NCBI GenBank assembly: GCA_016931935.1
Contig: JAFGDW010000196.1
Location: forward strand, 1 to 35,293
Length of the DNA stretch: 35,293 nt
Direction: 5' to 3'
Origin: Candidatus Zhuqueibacterota bacterium
GTDB taxonomy: Bacteria > Zhuqueibacterota > Zhuqueibacteria > Thermofontimicrobiales > Thiofontviventaceae
Of the stretch, positions 17,302-24,585 are shown piece by piece. The notes under the pieces were generated by a model. It saw only the letters and a list, made by a program, of their open reading frames with translations, searched no databases and was not told the DNA's origin. A program made the position numbers and the translations under genes. The first letter of the stretch is position 1. Each line of letters opens with the position of its first letter.

Positions 17302-19359
17302 TTAATTCTCATCTTCTTGTGTACAGAAATATTCGATTGTCTTCTGTGCACAGGTTTTGCAATAATTCAATTTATTCAGCATGGTGGTGATCATGCGGTC
17401 GTACAATTTTTGATTTTCATCATTTGTTCGATTGGCCAGCGCACCAATCAGACTGCCGGCCCCGGCAATATCCGACTTCAGTCGCACATCCGTTACCGCT
17501 TTCACCAATTCCAGATTATCCATAAAATCATAATTCGGATCTACGGAAATTTTCTGTCCATAAATTTTGCGAATCGATGTGCGGAAGGTTTCGCGCTGCT
17601 CTTCGGTTTTCAATCCGAGCCGTTCTTCAACACTGTTGATATAACGTTCATCGATTTTTAATGCTCTTAGTTCGCCGGATTGTGGATCTTTGTACTTCCA
17701 CATTTTATCCGGTCCGAGATTTTCGGCATCAATACCAATAATCATGTTCACATAATTCATAACATCTTTTTTAATAGCCAATGGCTCGTCCATGTAAGCA
17801 TTGAACATTTCCGTCATGATCCGTTCGCGGTAGAGTCCCTTGGCAATTTTGATATCTTCGATATACTTGGTGCGATCATTGGAATCGGTGACATAATCGA
17901 GAATAATCCGCTCCAACGCCCGGAAGGCATCATATGCAAACATGCACTGCCCTTCATTCGTTTCCGAGCTTTCCACCAATAGCTGGATTGTACGGCCAAG
18001 ATTACGCTGGCCTAATCCCTTTTGGCCAAAACGCTTGGTAATGTCGGCATCCTGGTTGAGTGTATCAATTACTTCCGCAAGGGTTTTAATGCTTTTTTCG
18101 CCAGCAACCTCACCCGCGGCCAATTTCATTGTCTCAATCGGCGTGAGTTTTTCCGACCGTGGTAAACGCGACAGTACAACCGCAACCGATGTGGCATAAT
18201 TCAGGTTCGGATCCTGATGCAGCGTTTTCCGATTTAACGTGGTTTTCGTTTCGGAGCCAATGGCATAGGCGGTTAAACCGCTCTGAAGCTTATAATTTGT
18301 ATTATGCGATACATAGCAAATCCGGCAACGGTCAACTATTGGCGCCTCTTCCTTTTCTGCCAGGAACCGATTAAATTCCGAATTGTTGGAAGTGGCGATA
18401 ATAAGAGTATCAATTGGCCACTTGTAGCCGTCGATTTCAATGGTACGATTTTGGATAACACCGAGATAGACCTGAACAAGATCCTTTTTGTTCTTGTAAA
18501 TTTCATCGCTGAAGTGAATTCCACCGCCTGCCACACGTGCCAGTGCACCACGGCGCAAATCAAAACGATATGGATTGTTGGTATCGGTAATGTGCAATAA
18601 TCGTTGAATGGATTCCTCGCCAAGCAAATCGACTGCCGATGAGGTAATTTTATCCTTTGCCGGATATTTCCCGGTAACTGTGCCCAAACTTTCGGTAAGC
18701 GGCACAGGAACGATTTCCACAAAATCCAGCATGGCATTGAGGTCGCCATTGCAAAGCGTACGAATATCGTTCCAAATGTACCCGCTGCATGCGCCCAACG
18801 GCCGATAATTATCATAACACGATTCGACCAGCTTTTTGGTAAATCCCTGATCCTTTTGCAGCCATTCCCTGGCTTCGTTCGGATCTTCAAACAGATTCAT
18901 GGCAAGAATCATCGGGTCTTCGTATGTCTGGGATTCAATGGTTGCGATTTTTCCGTAGTGCCCGATTTTGTCAATATTTTTAAAACGAAATGTATACTTA
19001 CGGTTCTTCGGTTTGAATAAAAATTCACGATAAAGCGTACACACGTATTCCACGAAAAATGTTTTTCCATTGCCTGGCTCGCCAACCAGCACGTACGCCA
19101 TTTCTTTGGATGAACCGCCTTCAGCGGCATCCTTTACGTACGACACAAAACTGTTAATCTCATCATACATGCCGATGACGTGTTTCTTACCGGACCGGAA
19201 AATACGGAAATCATATGTGGTTTTGCCGTTAACAACGACTTTTTCAATTTTCGTTTCCAGAATCATGCGCGATACACTCTGAAATACATTTTCATATCGA
19301 CGCTGACCGGTCTTCACTTCCTGCAAATGGTGGAGCAGGGGTTGTAATTGCTGAGTCAT
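17302..19359 (-). CDS. prkA: PrkA-family AAA+ serine protein kinase, first copy
   Basis: A 685-residue protein; first gene of the minus-strand cluster. I chose ATG 19359 rather than the upstream ATG 19380 because GGAGG (19365-19369) lies 5 nt before it. Walker A is GEPGNGKT (93-100). The Walker B-like segment 'GGGIHFSDEIYKNKKDLVQ' (278-296) is canonical for an AAA+ ATPase, and 'IIATSNNSEF' is the sensor-1 region. The C-terminal PrkA kinase domain follows from about 380. Unlike the second copy, it lacks the CPxH and CxxC pair in the middle. It has 'CRIC' (345-348) and a C-terminal 'NYCKTCAQ' instead. Related YeaG forms a pair with YeaH in enteric starvation responses. The two copies are clearly not a recent duplication. 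Confidence 0.9.
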   Translation of the reverse strand: MTQQLQPLLHHLQEVKTGQRRYENVFQSVSRMILETKIEKVVVNGKTTYDFRIFRSGKKHVIGMYDEINSFVSYVKDAAEGGSSKEMAYVLVGEPGNGKTFFVEYVCTLYREFLFKPKNRKYTFRFKNIDKIGHYGKIATIESQTYEDPMILAMNLFEDPNEAREWLQKDQGFTKKLVESCYDNYRPLGACSGYIWNDIRTLCNGDLNAMLDFVEIVPVPLTESLGTVTGKYPAKDKITSSAVDLLGEESIQRLLHITDTNNPYRFDLRRGALARVAGGGIHFSDEIYKNKKDLVQVYLGVIQNRTIEIDGYKWPIDTLIIATSNNSEFNRFLAEKEEAPIVDRCRICYVSHNTNYKLQSGLTAYAIGSETKTTLNRKTLHQDPNLNYATSVAVVLSRLPRSEKLTPIETMKLAAGEVAGEKSIKTLAEVIDTLNQDADITKRFGQKGLGQRNLGRTIQLLVESSETNEGQCMFAYDAFRALERIILDYVTDSNDRTKYIEDIKIAKGLYRERIMTEMFNAYMDEPLAIKKDVMNYVNMIIGIDAENLGPDKMWKYKDPQSGELRALKIDERYINSVEERLGLKTEEQRETFRTSIRKIYGQKISVDPNYDFMDNLELVKAVTDVRLKSDIAGAGSLIGALANRTNDENQKLYDRMITTMLNKLNYCKTCAQKTIEYFCTQEDEN

Positions 19360-19880
19360 GTTTACCTCCAGGTATTCCATTTCAACGATGAAGATGTTAT
19401 TTTTATTATCGTAAAAATGGAGTTTTTATCAAGTGCTAATCGGCATATTTAAGAAAAATAATTATATTGAACTATAATAGTCTTATTTCATTGAACGCTT
19501 AATTTCATAAAAGTGTCCCGTAAATTCATTAATGATTTAACATCATTGTCGTTACTTTAAATCGAATAATGTCAGTCGTTCACTCAGATTTCTGATTCAG
19601 TAATTTTTTGTTCGGATTCGGTTTATCGGCTGGATTTTTGTCGTTAAAATAACTTGCTCTCTACTTTACCCTATAGTAAAATAGTAAAGTATTTACATGA
19701 ATGCAATATGTTCTTGTAAAAATTACGCTCTTTTTTACTTATAATTTATAGTTCATCGAATTTGTAAACATTCGTAAGCCAATGTAAATTTGGAAACAAA
19801 CTAACGTTGAATTTAATTGGCACACAGCTTGCTTTTTACCAGGTGTCACTACTTGATATCAATTATTGGAGGATAAAGAT
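19360..19880. promoter_or_regulatory. Shared upstream region of divergent prkA cluster and LysM gene
   Basis: This 521-bp AT-rich spacer must hold the promoters for both directions. A perfect 8-bp inverted repeat TACTTTAC (19662-19669) / GTAAAGTA (19684-19691) encloses tandem ATAGTAAA repeats (19673-19680 and 19681-19688), a plausible operator. No confident -35/-10 pair could be chosen by eye, and no gene is seen. Confidence 0.4.
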
Positions 19881-20735
19881 ATGAAAAAATTTTTTGTCAT
19901 GCTAATGATCATTGCGATCGTGATTATGGGGAATACCTACGAAGTTTTCTTGTTCGCCAAGAAAGCGTTATTTGGAGATCCGACCACTCATACGATCCAA
20001 CAGGGGGAATATTTAAGCAAAATCGCTCAGCATTATTATGGCCGAAGCGACTACTGGCGCGAACTGGCGCTGATCAATCGTGCGCCAAATTCGGATTTGG
20101 TTTTTCCGGGCGAAGAGATTATTATCCCGCGACTGGAAGTAATCGAAAATATCCGCAAGGCTCGCTCGCTAAGCGATGTGAATACATTCGTTCATGGTGA
20201 AGAGGATATTATCGCCCGGCTTGATCGTGATAAGGTAGAATCAATTCCCATGACTGAACAGTATAAACCAACACCGGTAACACCCAAAAGGAATGAATCA
20301 ACATCATCGATGATAACTGATGAATCATCACCATCGGTATCAATGGAAGAGCCAACTGTAGAACAGCCAGCTCCAATGGTAGCCACAAATGATAAACCTG
20401 TAGTTAACAAACCGATTCAATCGTCATCTATGAATCTTATTCTTGTGATCGTTGCAGTGGCAGTAATTGGCGGTATTATTGGGCTATTAGTATATCAACG
20501 GAAAAAACGCTCTCGGTTCGAGGAAGATTTTGCAGTAATCGACAATGTTGATCTTGATGAAGAACCGGAAGATGATGACTTTGTCGATGCTATTGCGGTG
20601 GAGGAAATGGACGATAAAGCAGAGCCTGTTAAGCTTGAAGAAGATGATTCGCCTTTATTCAAGCCAATCGATCAGGATTTAGACGATTCAAAAGCAGACG
20701 ACAAGAAATCCAAAAAGGAAGTTGTGAGCTCATGA
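19881..20735 (+). CDS. LysM-domain membrane protein with acidic cytoplasmic tail
   Basis: A 284-residue protein. ATG 19881 is preceded by GGAGG (19868-19872). Residues 5-26 form an N-terminal signal-anchor-like helix. A single LysM domain spans about 36-84 ('THTIQQGEYLSKIAQHYYG...NRAPNSDLVFPGEEIIIP'). A Ser/Thr/Pro-rich linker (120-182) follows, then a second membrane helix (184-206) closed by QRKKRSR, and a very acidic tail (212-275) ending in a lysine patch. If the positive-inside rule holds, LysM is periplasmic, where it would bind peptidoglycan, and the acidic tail is cytosolic. It is transcribed divergently from the prkA cluster and ends at a strong terminator. A link to PrkA signalling is only a hypothesis from position. 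Confidence 0.85.
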   Translation: MKKFFVMLMIIAIVIMGNTYEVFLFAKKALFGDPTTHTIQQGEYLSKIAQHYYGRSDYWRELALINRAPNSDLVFPGEEIIIPRLEVIENIRKARSLSDVNTFVHGEEDIIARLDRDKVESIPMTEQYKPTPVTPKRNESTSSMITDESSPSVSMEEPTVEQPAPMVATNDKPVVNKPIQSSSMNLILVIVAVAVIGGIIGLLVYQRKKRSRFEEDFAVIDNVDLDEEPEDDDFVDAIAVEEMDDKAEPVKLEEDDSPLFKPIDQDLDDSKADDKKSKKEVVSS

Positions 20736-20903
20736 CCATCGATGCGATAAGACAGATTCATCAAAACGTCTGATCATTGGAATTACTAACGAATTGTGCA
20801 ATTTCTTAACGATTAGCTCGTTAGAAGCAATCGGCCAATGGCTAGTAGCCAATCGCCGCTTTTCAAACTATATAGCATCCCCTATCCAAACCACATACCA
20901 AAT

Positions 20904-20965
20904 ACCGGGAGATGGTGCTTACAACTGTCAGGAGGGAAGCGCCATCCTCCCGGTTTTGCGTTTTT
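20904..20965 (+). terminator. Strong intrinsic terminator after the LysM gene
   Basis: ACCGGGAGATGGTGCTT (20904-20920) pairs with GAAGCGCCATCCTCCCGGT (about 20936-20954), with one bulge and a G-T pair. It is followed by TTTTGCGTTTTT. It also separates this gene from the converging anti-sigma gene. Confidence 0.85.
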
Positions 20966-21015
20966 ATTATCAGCGAACATGCCCCGATTTCATGCTTCCC
21001 TGAATTTGCTCATAT

Positions 21016-21549
21016 TTACATCGTTTGCAAATACCGGGTCAGCGAACTATCGTCGTTCACACTGCATCCGATTTTTTGTTTATCCAAAATCTCCAGCGAG
21101 TAGATTATTCCTAATTGTTGATAAAGCAGCGAATCCTTTGGTGCACTGGTTGCGTGCACTACCACCGAATCTTCATGTCCATAGCGCAATCCGGAAATCA
21201 TTATAATACCGATTAAAATTAACAACGCCCCTGAAATAGCCGCCTGGTACACGGGGACCCGTCGATTCATTAGCCCACCGAACCAATGCGACATTTTCCT
21301 GTAAAAAGATATGCGCTCTGGCGCCGTCCGCTTGAGACGCTGTTCCAACGATGCTGATACCCAGGCCGCTGGCTGGATTTCTTGGGATTCATGCACCGAA
21401 AACAAGTGCTCAAATCCACTAATCGTACGCGCATACACCTGACAATATTGGCATGAACGCATATGTTTGTCTACCCAATCCGGCTTTTTATCGGTTGGTG
21501 AATATGCCAGCAATTCTGTTTGTACTTTCTCGCAGGTTGATGATTTCAT
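21016..21549 (-). CDS. Zinc-finger anti-sigma factor, single membrane helix
   Basis: A 177-residue membrane anti-sigma factor. I chose ATG 21549 because it starts 1 nt after the sigma gene stop (TAATATG) and has AAGGTG 6 nt upstream; an earlier ATG at 21564 overlaps the sigma gene. The N-terminal cytoplasmic part has the ZAS signature His29-x3-Cys33-x2-Cys36 ('HMRSCQYC'), which binds zinc and holds the ECF sigma factor. A membrane helix spans about 98-121, followed by a short periplasmic tail of about 55 residues with no recognised sensor domain. Tight coupling to the sigma gene supports the pairing. Release presumably requires a signal and perhaps proteolysis; neither can be read here. Confidence 0.88.
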   Translation of the reverse strand: MKSSTCEKVQTELLAYSPTDKKPDWVDKHMRSCQYCQVYARTISGFEHLFSVHESQEIQPAAWVSASLEQRLKRTAPERISFYRKMSHWFGGLMNRRVPVYQAAISGALLILIGIIMISGLRYGHEDSVVVHATSAPKDSLLYQQLGIIYSLEILDKQKIGCSVNDDSSLTRYLQTM

Positions 21550-21550
21550 A

Positions 21551-22153
21551 TTAAACACCTTCATCGTGATATGGATTGTAATCGTGTAATAAATCCGCCA
21601 ACTGACGGGTGGCATGAAATAGTCGTGATTTGATGGTTCCCTCGGCACATCCGGTAATGTCGCTTATCTCTTTAATTGAAAATTGTTGCTGGAACCGCAG
21701 TAAAAAAACATCGCGATGATTGTCCGACAACAATTCCAGCGCTTTTAATAACGCATTGTGGAAAAGCACACAATCGGTTTCTGCATCTTGCGGGTTGCCG
21801 TCGATTTGTGGAAATTCATCTAACAATGTGGTTTCAACACGGGTAACATATTTGCGAACATTCCGGCGGCGATATTCATTTTTGCACATGTTATATGCAA
21901 CGACAAATATCCATGTGGAAAATGATTGTTTCGGATTATATTGTGCCGGACGCTCAATCACTTTTAGAAAAATATCATGGAGAAAATCCTGTGCGGTTTC
22001 TTCATCATTCCCCAGCATGCGAAAAAAGAAACGCAGCAATCGGCCACTGTAGCGCTGATACAGTTCGTGGAAAGCGTCTTTTTGACGCTCACGGAGTTGC
22101 CGCATCAGCGTTTCATCAGTCATTGATTGGTATGTGGTGTTCGCGTTCGCCAT
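21551..22153 (-). CDS. ECF (group 4) sigma-70 factor
   Basis: A 200-residue extracytoplasmic-function sigma factor. Region 2 (about 28-98) includes 'YQRYSGRLLRFFFRMLGNDEETAQDFLHDIFLKV' and 'FSTWIFVVAYNMCKNEYRRR', which together bind core polymerase and the -10 element. Region 4 (about 137-188) has 'LSDNHRDVFLLRFQQQFSIKEISDITGCAEGTIKSRLFHATRQL', the helix-turn-helix for the -35 element. The start ATG 22153 has only a weak ribosome binding site. An internal ATG (residue 11) also starts a full-length region 2. The anti-sigma gene follows directly. Target genes are unknown; the neighbouring lipoproteins and the LysM protein are plausible but unproven members. Confidence 0.93.
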   Translation of the reverse strand: MANANTTYQSMTDETLMRQLRERQKDAFHELYQRYSGRLLRFFFRMLGNDEETAQDFLHDIFLKVIERPAQYNPKQSFSTWIFVVAYNMCKNEYRRRNVRKYVTRVETTLLDEFPQIDGNPQDAETDCVLFHNALLKALELLSDNHRDVFLLRFQQQFSIKEISDITGCAEGTIKSRLFHATRQLADLLHDYNPYHDEGV

Positions 22154-22230
22154 GCAGGGAAATTAATCCTTGTATTATCTATCTCTGAAATGTCTGGTTC
22201 CGTCGTTTGTTCCGGTTCCATTGTTATCAT

Positions 22231-22332
22231 CGTTCCCAGTCTCTGACTGGGAATGCCTATTCAAGGCTCTGCCTTTGAGTAGCATCGCGGCAGAGCCGGT
22301 GCTGAATCGTTCCCGGCGAGATGCTGGGAACA
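22231..22332. repeat. Nested palindromic repeat of about 100 bp
   Basis: The outer arms are GTTCCCAG (22232-22239) and CTGGGAAC (22324-22331). Nested inside are CCCAGTC-tct-GACTGGG (22235-22251) and GGCTCTGCC (22265-22273) / GGCAGAGCC (22289-22297). The three stems give a cloverleaf- or cruciform-like fold, richer in G+C than its flanks. This resembles dispersed 'GTTCCCAG...CTGGGAAC' elements I recall from other environmental genomes. It is probably a REP/MITE-type element sitting between two minus-strand transcription units. Confidence 0.6.
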
Positions 22333-22341
22333 ATAAAAATA

Positions 22342-22818
22342 TTATTTTCGTATTTCCGTGTCTTCATTATTCTCAAGTAAGCGATGCACAATACTCTTCA
22401 CCTGTTGCCTGGTAAAATTTCCGTCCACCTGTATGACGTGATCATACATCGGCTGTTCCACAAACATGGCTGCAACCAGTTTGCCATCGATGAGCACGCC
22501 TAACCGGGACTTCAGATTATGTTGGGTGTAACGGGCAAGAGCGTGTTGTCCGCTATCATTCAGACTGACTTCCAGCACGGGTTGTTTGCGCCTGATGCAC
22601 CAATCCGCGGAAGCAACATCAGCGTTTGTCAGCAATGGTTTATCGTAAACGAAATAGGTTTGTTCCATCCAGTCAATTGTCATCGGCGCCCAACCGAGCG
22701 CCGGTTGCTCATGGATAATATGGACTTCAAAACTGACAGGCTGTGCAGGTTCCCGATCACAGCCCATACTTAATAACAGCATTATTACAATGAAAACATG
22801 CCTGGCTGGTCGTCTCAA
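22342..22818 (-). CDS. Stand-alone SecD P1-head-like lipoprotein
   Basis: A 158-residue lipoprotein. A TTG start at 22818 overlaps the preceding gene's stop as TTGA and has GAGGAG about 9 nt upstream. The next ATG would leave too short a signal, so TTG is preferred. The signal ends in LSMGC (Cys20). The mature part follows the pattern of the SecD periplasmic P1 head: 'YFVYDKPLLTNADVASADW' ~ '..pvltg.DV..a', 'PVLEVSLNDSGQHALARYTQHNLKSRLGVLIDGKLVAAMFVEQPM' ~ 'P.V.l.l...G...f...T..n.g..laivLdg.v..aP.i', then 'QVDGNFTRQQVKSIVHRL'. The channel-forming membrane helices of SecD are absent, so it is not a translocase. Coupling to the gene upstream suggests a joint envelope role. Confidence 0.75.
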   Translation of the reverse strand: MRRPARHVFIVIMLLLSMGCDREPAQPVSFEVHIIHEQPALGWAPMTIDWMEQTYFVYDKPLLTNADVASADWCIRRKQPVLEVSLNDSGQHALARYTQHNLKSRLGVLIDGKLVAAMFVEQPMYDHVIQVDGNFTRQQVKSIVHRLLENNEDTEIRK

Positions 22819-24005
22819 AACTGCTTCTCCTCAATCTCTTTCATCATCTCATCAATACCGGAATCCCGGACGATCCGTAACGCAAAATTTTTCCAGTATA
22901 TTGCCCGTTTGTGTTCATTGCTCAACGCATAATGTTCGGCAAGCATAATCGCCGGTGGGACATAATTTAAATGCATTTTTGTGCGCAAATTTTTCCCTGG
23001 TGTCAGGTCAGCATACCAGTCATCCGCGAGATAATCCAGTCGAAATTGCTGCTCGAATTGTTTCTTCAGCAAGGCCAGATTGTCGATTCGCTCCGGGCTG
23101 TAGCAATAGGCCAGACCAGCCATGTATAGCTTATCTTTGAACGGTTTGAAATGCTGAGGATAGACGGTATAAGCGATGTAAATCGGAATTTTGGGATAGG
23201 CTTCACTAATATTTCTAACAAGCGCCTGAAAGAAAAGGCTCAGATCGAATGTTTTCATCTCATTGGCTTTTGCCTGTTCGTAAAGCGTGGCAAAGTTTAA
23301 TTCAATTTTCTTTTGCTTTAGTTTCCGATTGAAATATGATTCGACCGTACTCATGGAAATATTCATTAGTGTGACGTCCGGACGAACCCCGCGCACTGCC
23401 TGCAGCATCCGCGCCGGATACGAGTCGTTATCGCCATTGGTGACGAGAATGCCATTTTCGGCGACCGACATTAATACGTTGTAATTGTAGTCAAGCAACC
23501 ATGGCGCAATATCCCGGCTGTCGTAGAGCGCCTGATAATATGTAACTGCTTTGTCCGTATTGCCATGAATTTCGTTGTACGTGATTAAATCGTACAGCGG
23601 CTCGGGTTCTTCCGGTTTTAATTGATGGGCTTTTTCAATCAACTGAATATCTTCAAATTTATGTTCGGTCTTGAATTTCAGATAATAGTACTCGTATGAT
23701 TCCGGAATCGCTTTTTCCATGTCACTGATAATCTTGTTCAGTTTGTCGGCCTTGGACGGCGTATTAATGGTACTGACGAAATCGGCATAACGAACCGCAT
23801 TGTAATAATTATGCCAGGCGTTGGCATTTTGGGGATTCTTTTCGATTTCTTTCTTCCAGAGTTGTTCCTGTTGTGTATACCATTCGTTTGGGTAAACTTC
23901 ATAGGTAATCCGCGGTACCGGTTGTGGTTCTTCGGTATGTCCGGGTGTTGATTGGCAATTGCATAGCACTAAAAATAAGACTGAAAATTTTAGTAGATGT
24001 CGCAT
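22815..24005 (-). CDS. Helical-repeat lipoprotein with a DUF2723-like GDND segment
   Basis: A 396-residue exported lipoprotein. I chose ATG 24005 because AGGAG lies 6-7 nt upstream; it removes 30 unlikely residues. The signal ends in 'LVLCNC', again with Asn before the probable lipidated Cys. TPR-like helices span about 50-190 ('NPQNANAWHNYYNAVRYADF', 'KPEEPEPLYDLITYNEIHGN'). The core 'ENGILVTNGDNDSYPARML' followed by 'GVRPDVTLMNISM' closely matches the soluble C-terminal part of DUF2723 proteins (protein O-mannosyltransferase-like), which contain 'lf.nGDNDtyPl...QeveGvR.DV.vvNlSl'. The membrane glycosyltransferase portion of those proteins is absent. Its function is unknown. It overlaps the SecD-P1-like gene by TTGA, so the pair is almost certainly co-expressed. 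Confidence 0.7.
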   Translation of the reverse strand: MRHLLKFSVLFLVLCNCQSTPGHTEEPQPVPRITYEVYPNEWYTQQEQLWKKEIEKNPQNANAWHNYYNAVRYADFVSTINTPSKADKLNKIISDMEKAIPESYEYYYLKFKTEHKFEDIQLIEKAHQLKPEEPEPLYDLITYNEIHGNTDKAVTYYQALYDSRDIAPWLLDYNYNVLMSVAENGILVTNGDNDSYPARMLQAVRGVRPDVTLMNISMSTVESYFNRKLKQKKIELNFATLYEQAKANEMKTFDLSLFFQALVRNISEAYPKIPIYIAYTVYPQHFKPFKDKLYMAGLAYCYSPERIDNLALLKKQFEQQFRLDYLADDWYADLTPGKNLRTKMHLNYVPPAIMLAEHYALSNEHKRAIYWKNFALRIVRDSGIDEMMKEIEEKQF

Positions 24006-24126
24006 AACATCTCCTTTCATGATAGGGTACATATGAGCATACACATCAATTTCGAAAGGGTTCATGCGATCAAGAGAAAAAAATGCCGGTGACATTTTTA
24101 CAGTTTTATAAATGAGCGCATTCTAA

Positions 24127-24261
24127 AAACCGCGAATTACGCGAATGGACGCGAATTTAACTTTACTAAGTCTTATAATATCAATGCGCCGGAGGACACA
24201 TCTGTCCCGCCGAAAAAAGCGGGACATGATTAATGAAAATTGGTGAAATTCGTGGTTCAGC
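24127..24261. repeat. Imperfect inverted repeat with central hairpin
   Basis: The arms AACCGCGAATTACGCGAATG and the near-complement of TGGTGAAATTCGTGGTTCAG flank a central perfect hairpin TGTCCCGC (24203-24210) / GCGGGACA (24219-24226) with an A-rich 8-nt loop. It is similar in style to the element at 2877-2962. Probably a dispersed non-coding element. Confidence 0.45.
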
Positions 24262-24509
24262 TATTTTTAGAGTGGACTCATAAATAAAGCTTGGCAAAAA
24301 ATTCCAAGAACCAATTAACAAATAAATCTCAATATCCAATACCGAAATTCCAAACAGATTTTGTTTGAAGTTTGTTTTTTTAAATTTGGGAAATTGCTTG
24401 TTATTTGTGTTTTGAAGATTGAGATTTGCGGCTACGCTGCACCAGGCAAATGTATCTTTTAAAAATGGTAGAAAATGTACATCACATTTATCCACTCACA
24501 CCATCAAAT

Positions 24510-24548
24510 GGCGCATCATGAAATTCATATTCAATGTCATGATGCGCC
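24510..24548. terminator. Perfect 12-bp hairpin after the beta-helix gene
   Basis: GGCGCATCATGA (24510-24521) pairs perfectly with TCATGATGCGCC (24537-24548) across a 15-nt loop. It lies 38-76 nt past the stop of the minus-strand beta-helix gene. No U-tract follows on the minus strand, but the stem strength and position fit a transcription end or an mRNA 3' stabiliser. Confidence 0.5.
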
Positions 24549-24585
24549 TGGTTACTAAAAATTTTTTATTAGATTAATTCGCCCT

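Larger units (their letters stand above)
24006..24585. other. 580-bp intergenic region made of repeats
   Basis: No gene. It holds an imperfect inverted repeat with ACCGCGAATTACGCGAATGG near its left end (about 24129-24148) and the partner GGTGAAATTCGTGGTTC at about 24241-24257. Inside is a perfect 8-bp hairpin (24203-24226). A second AT-rich inverted repeat has AAATCTCAAT (24324-24333) and ATTGAGATTT (24418-24427). A third perfect stem lies at 24510-24548. Frames through this stretch look non-coding. Confidence 0.55.

Noticed and set aside
12072..19282. Many plus-strand frames of 60-227 codons opposite the PrkA/DUF444/SpoVR genes
   Set aside because: They are antisense shadows of genes with clear motifs.
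11739..19359. Evidence for sporulation from SpoVR and PrkA
   Set aside because: These families are widespread in bacteria that do not sporulate, and no other spore gene is present.
24181..24495. 104-codon minus-strand frame
   Set aside because: It lies across two inverted repeats; the translation has no family pattern and no ribosome binding site.
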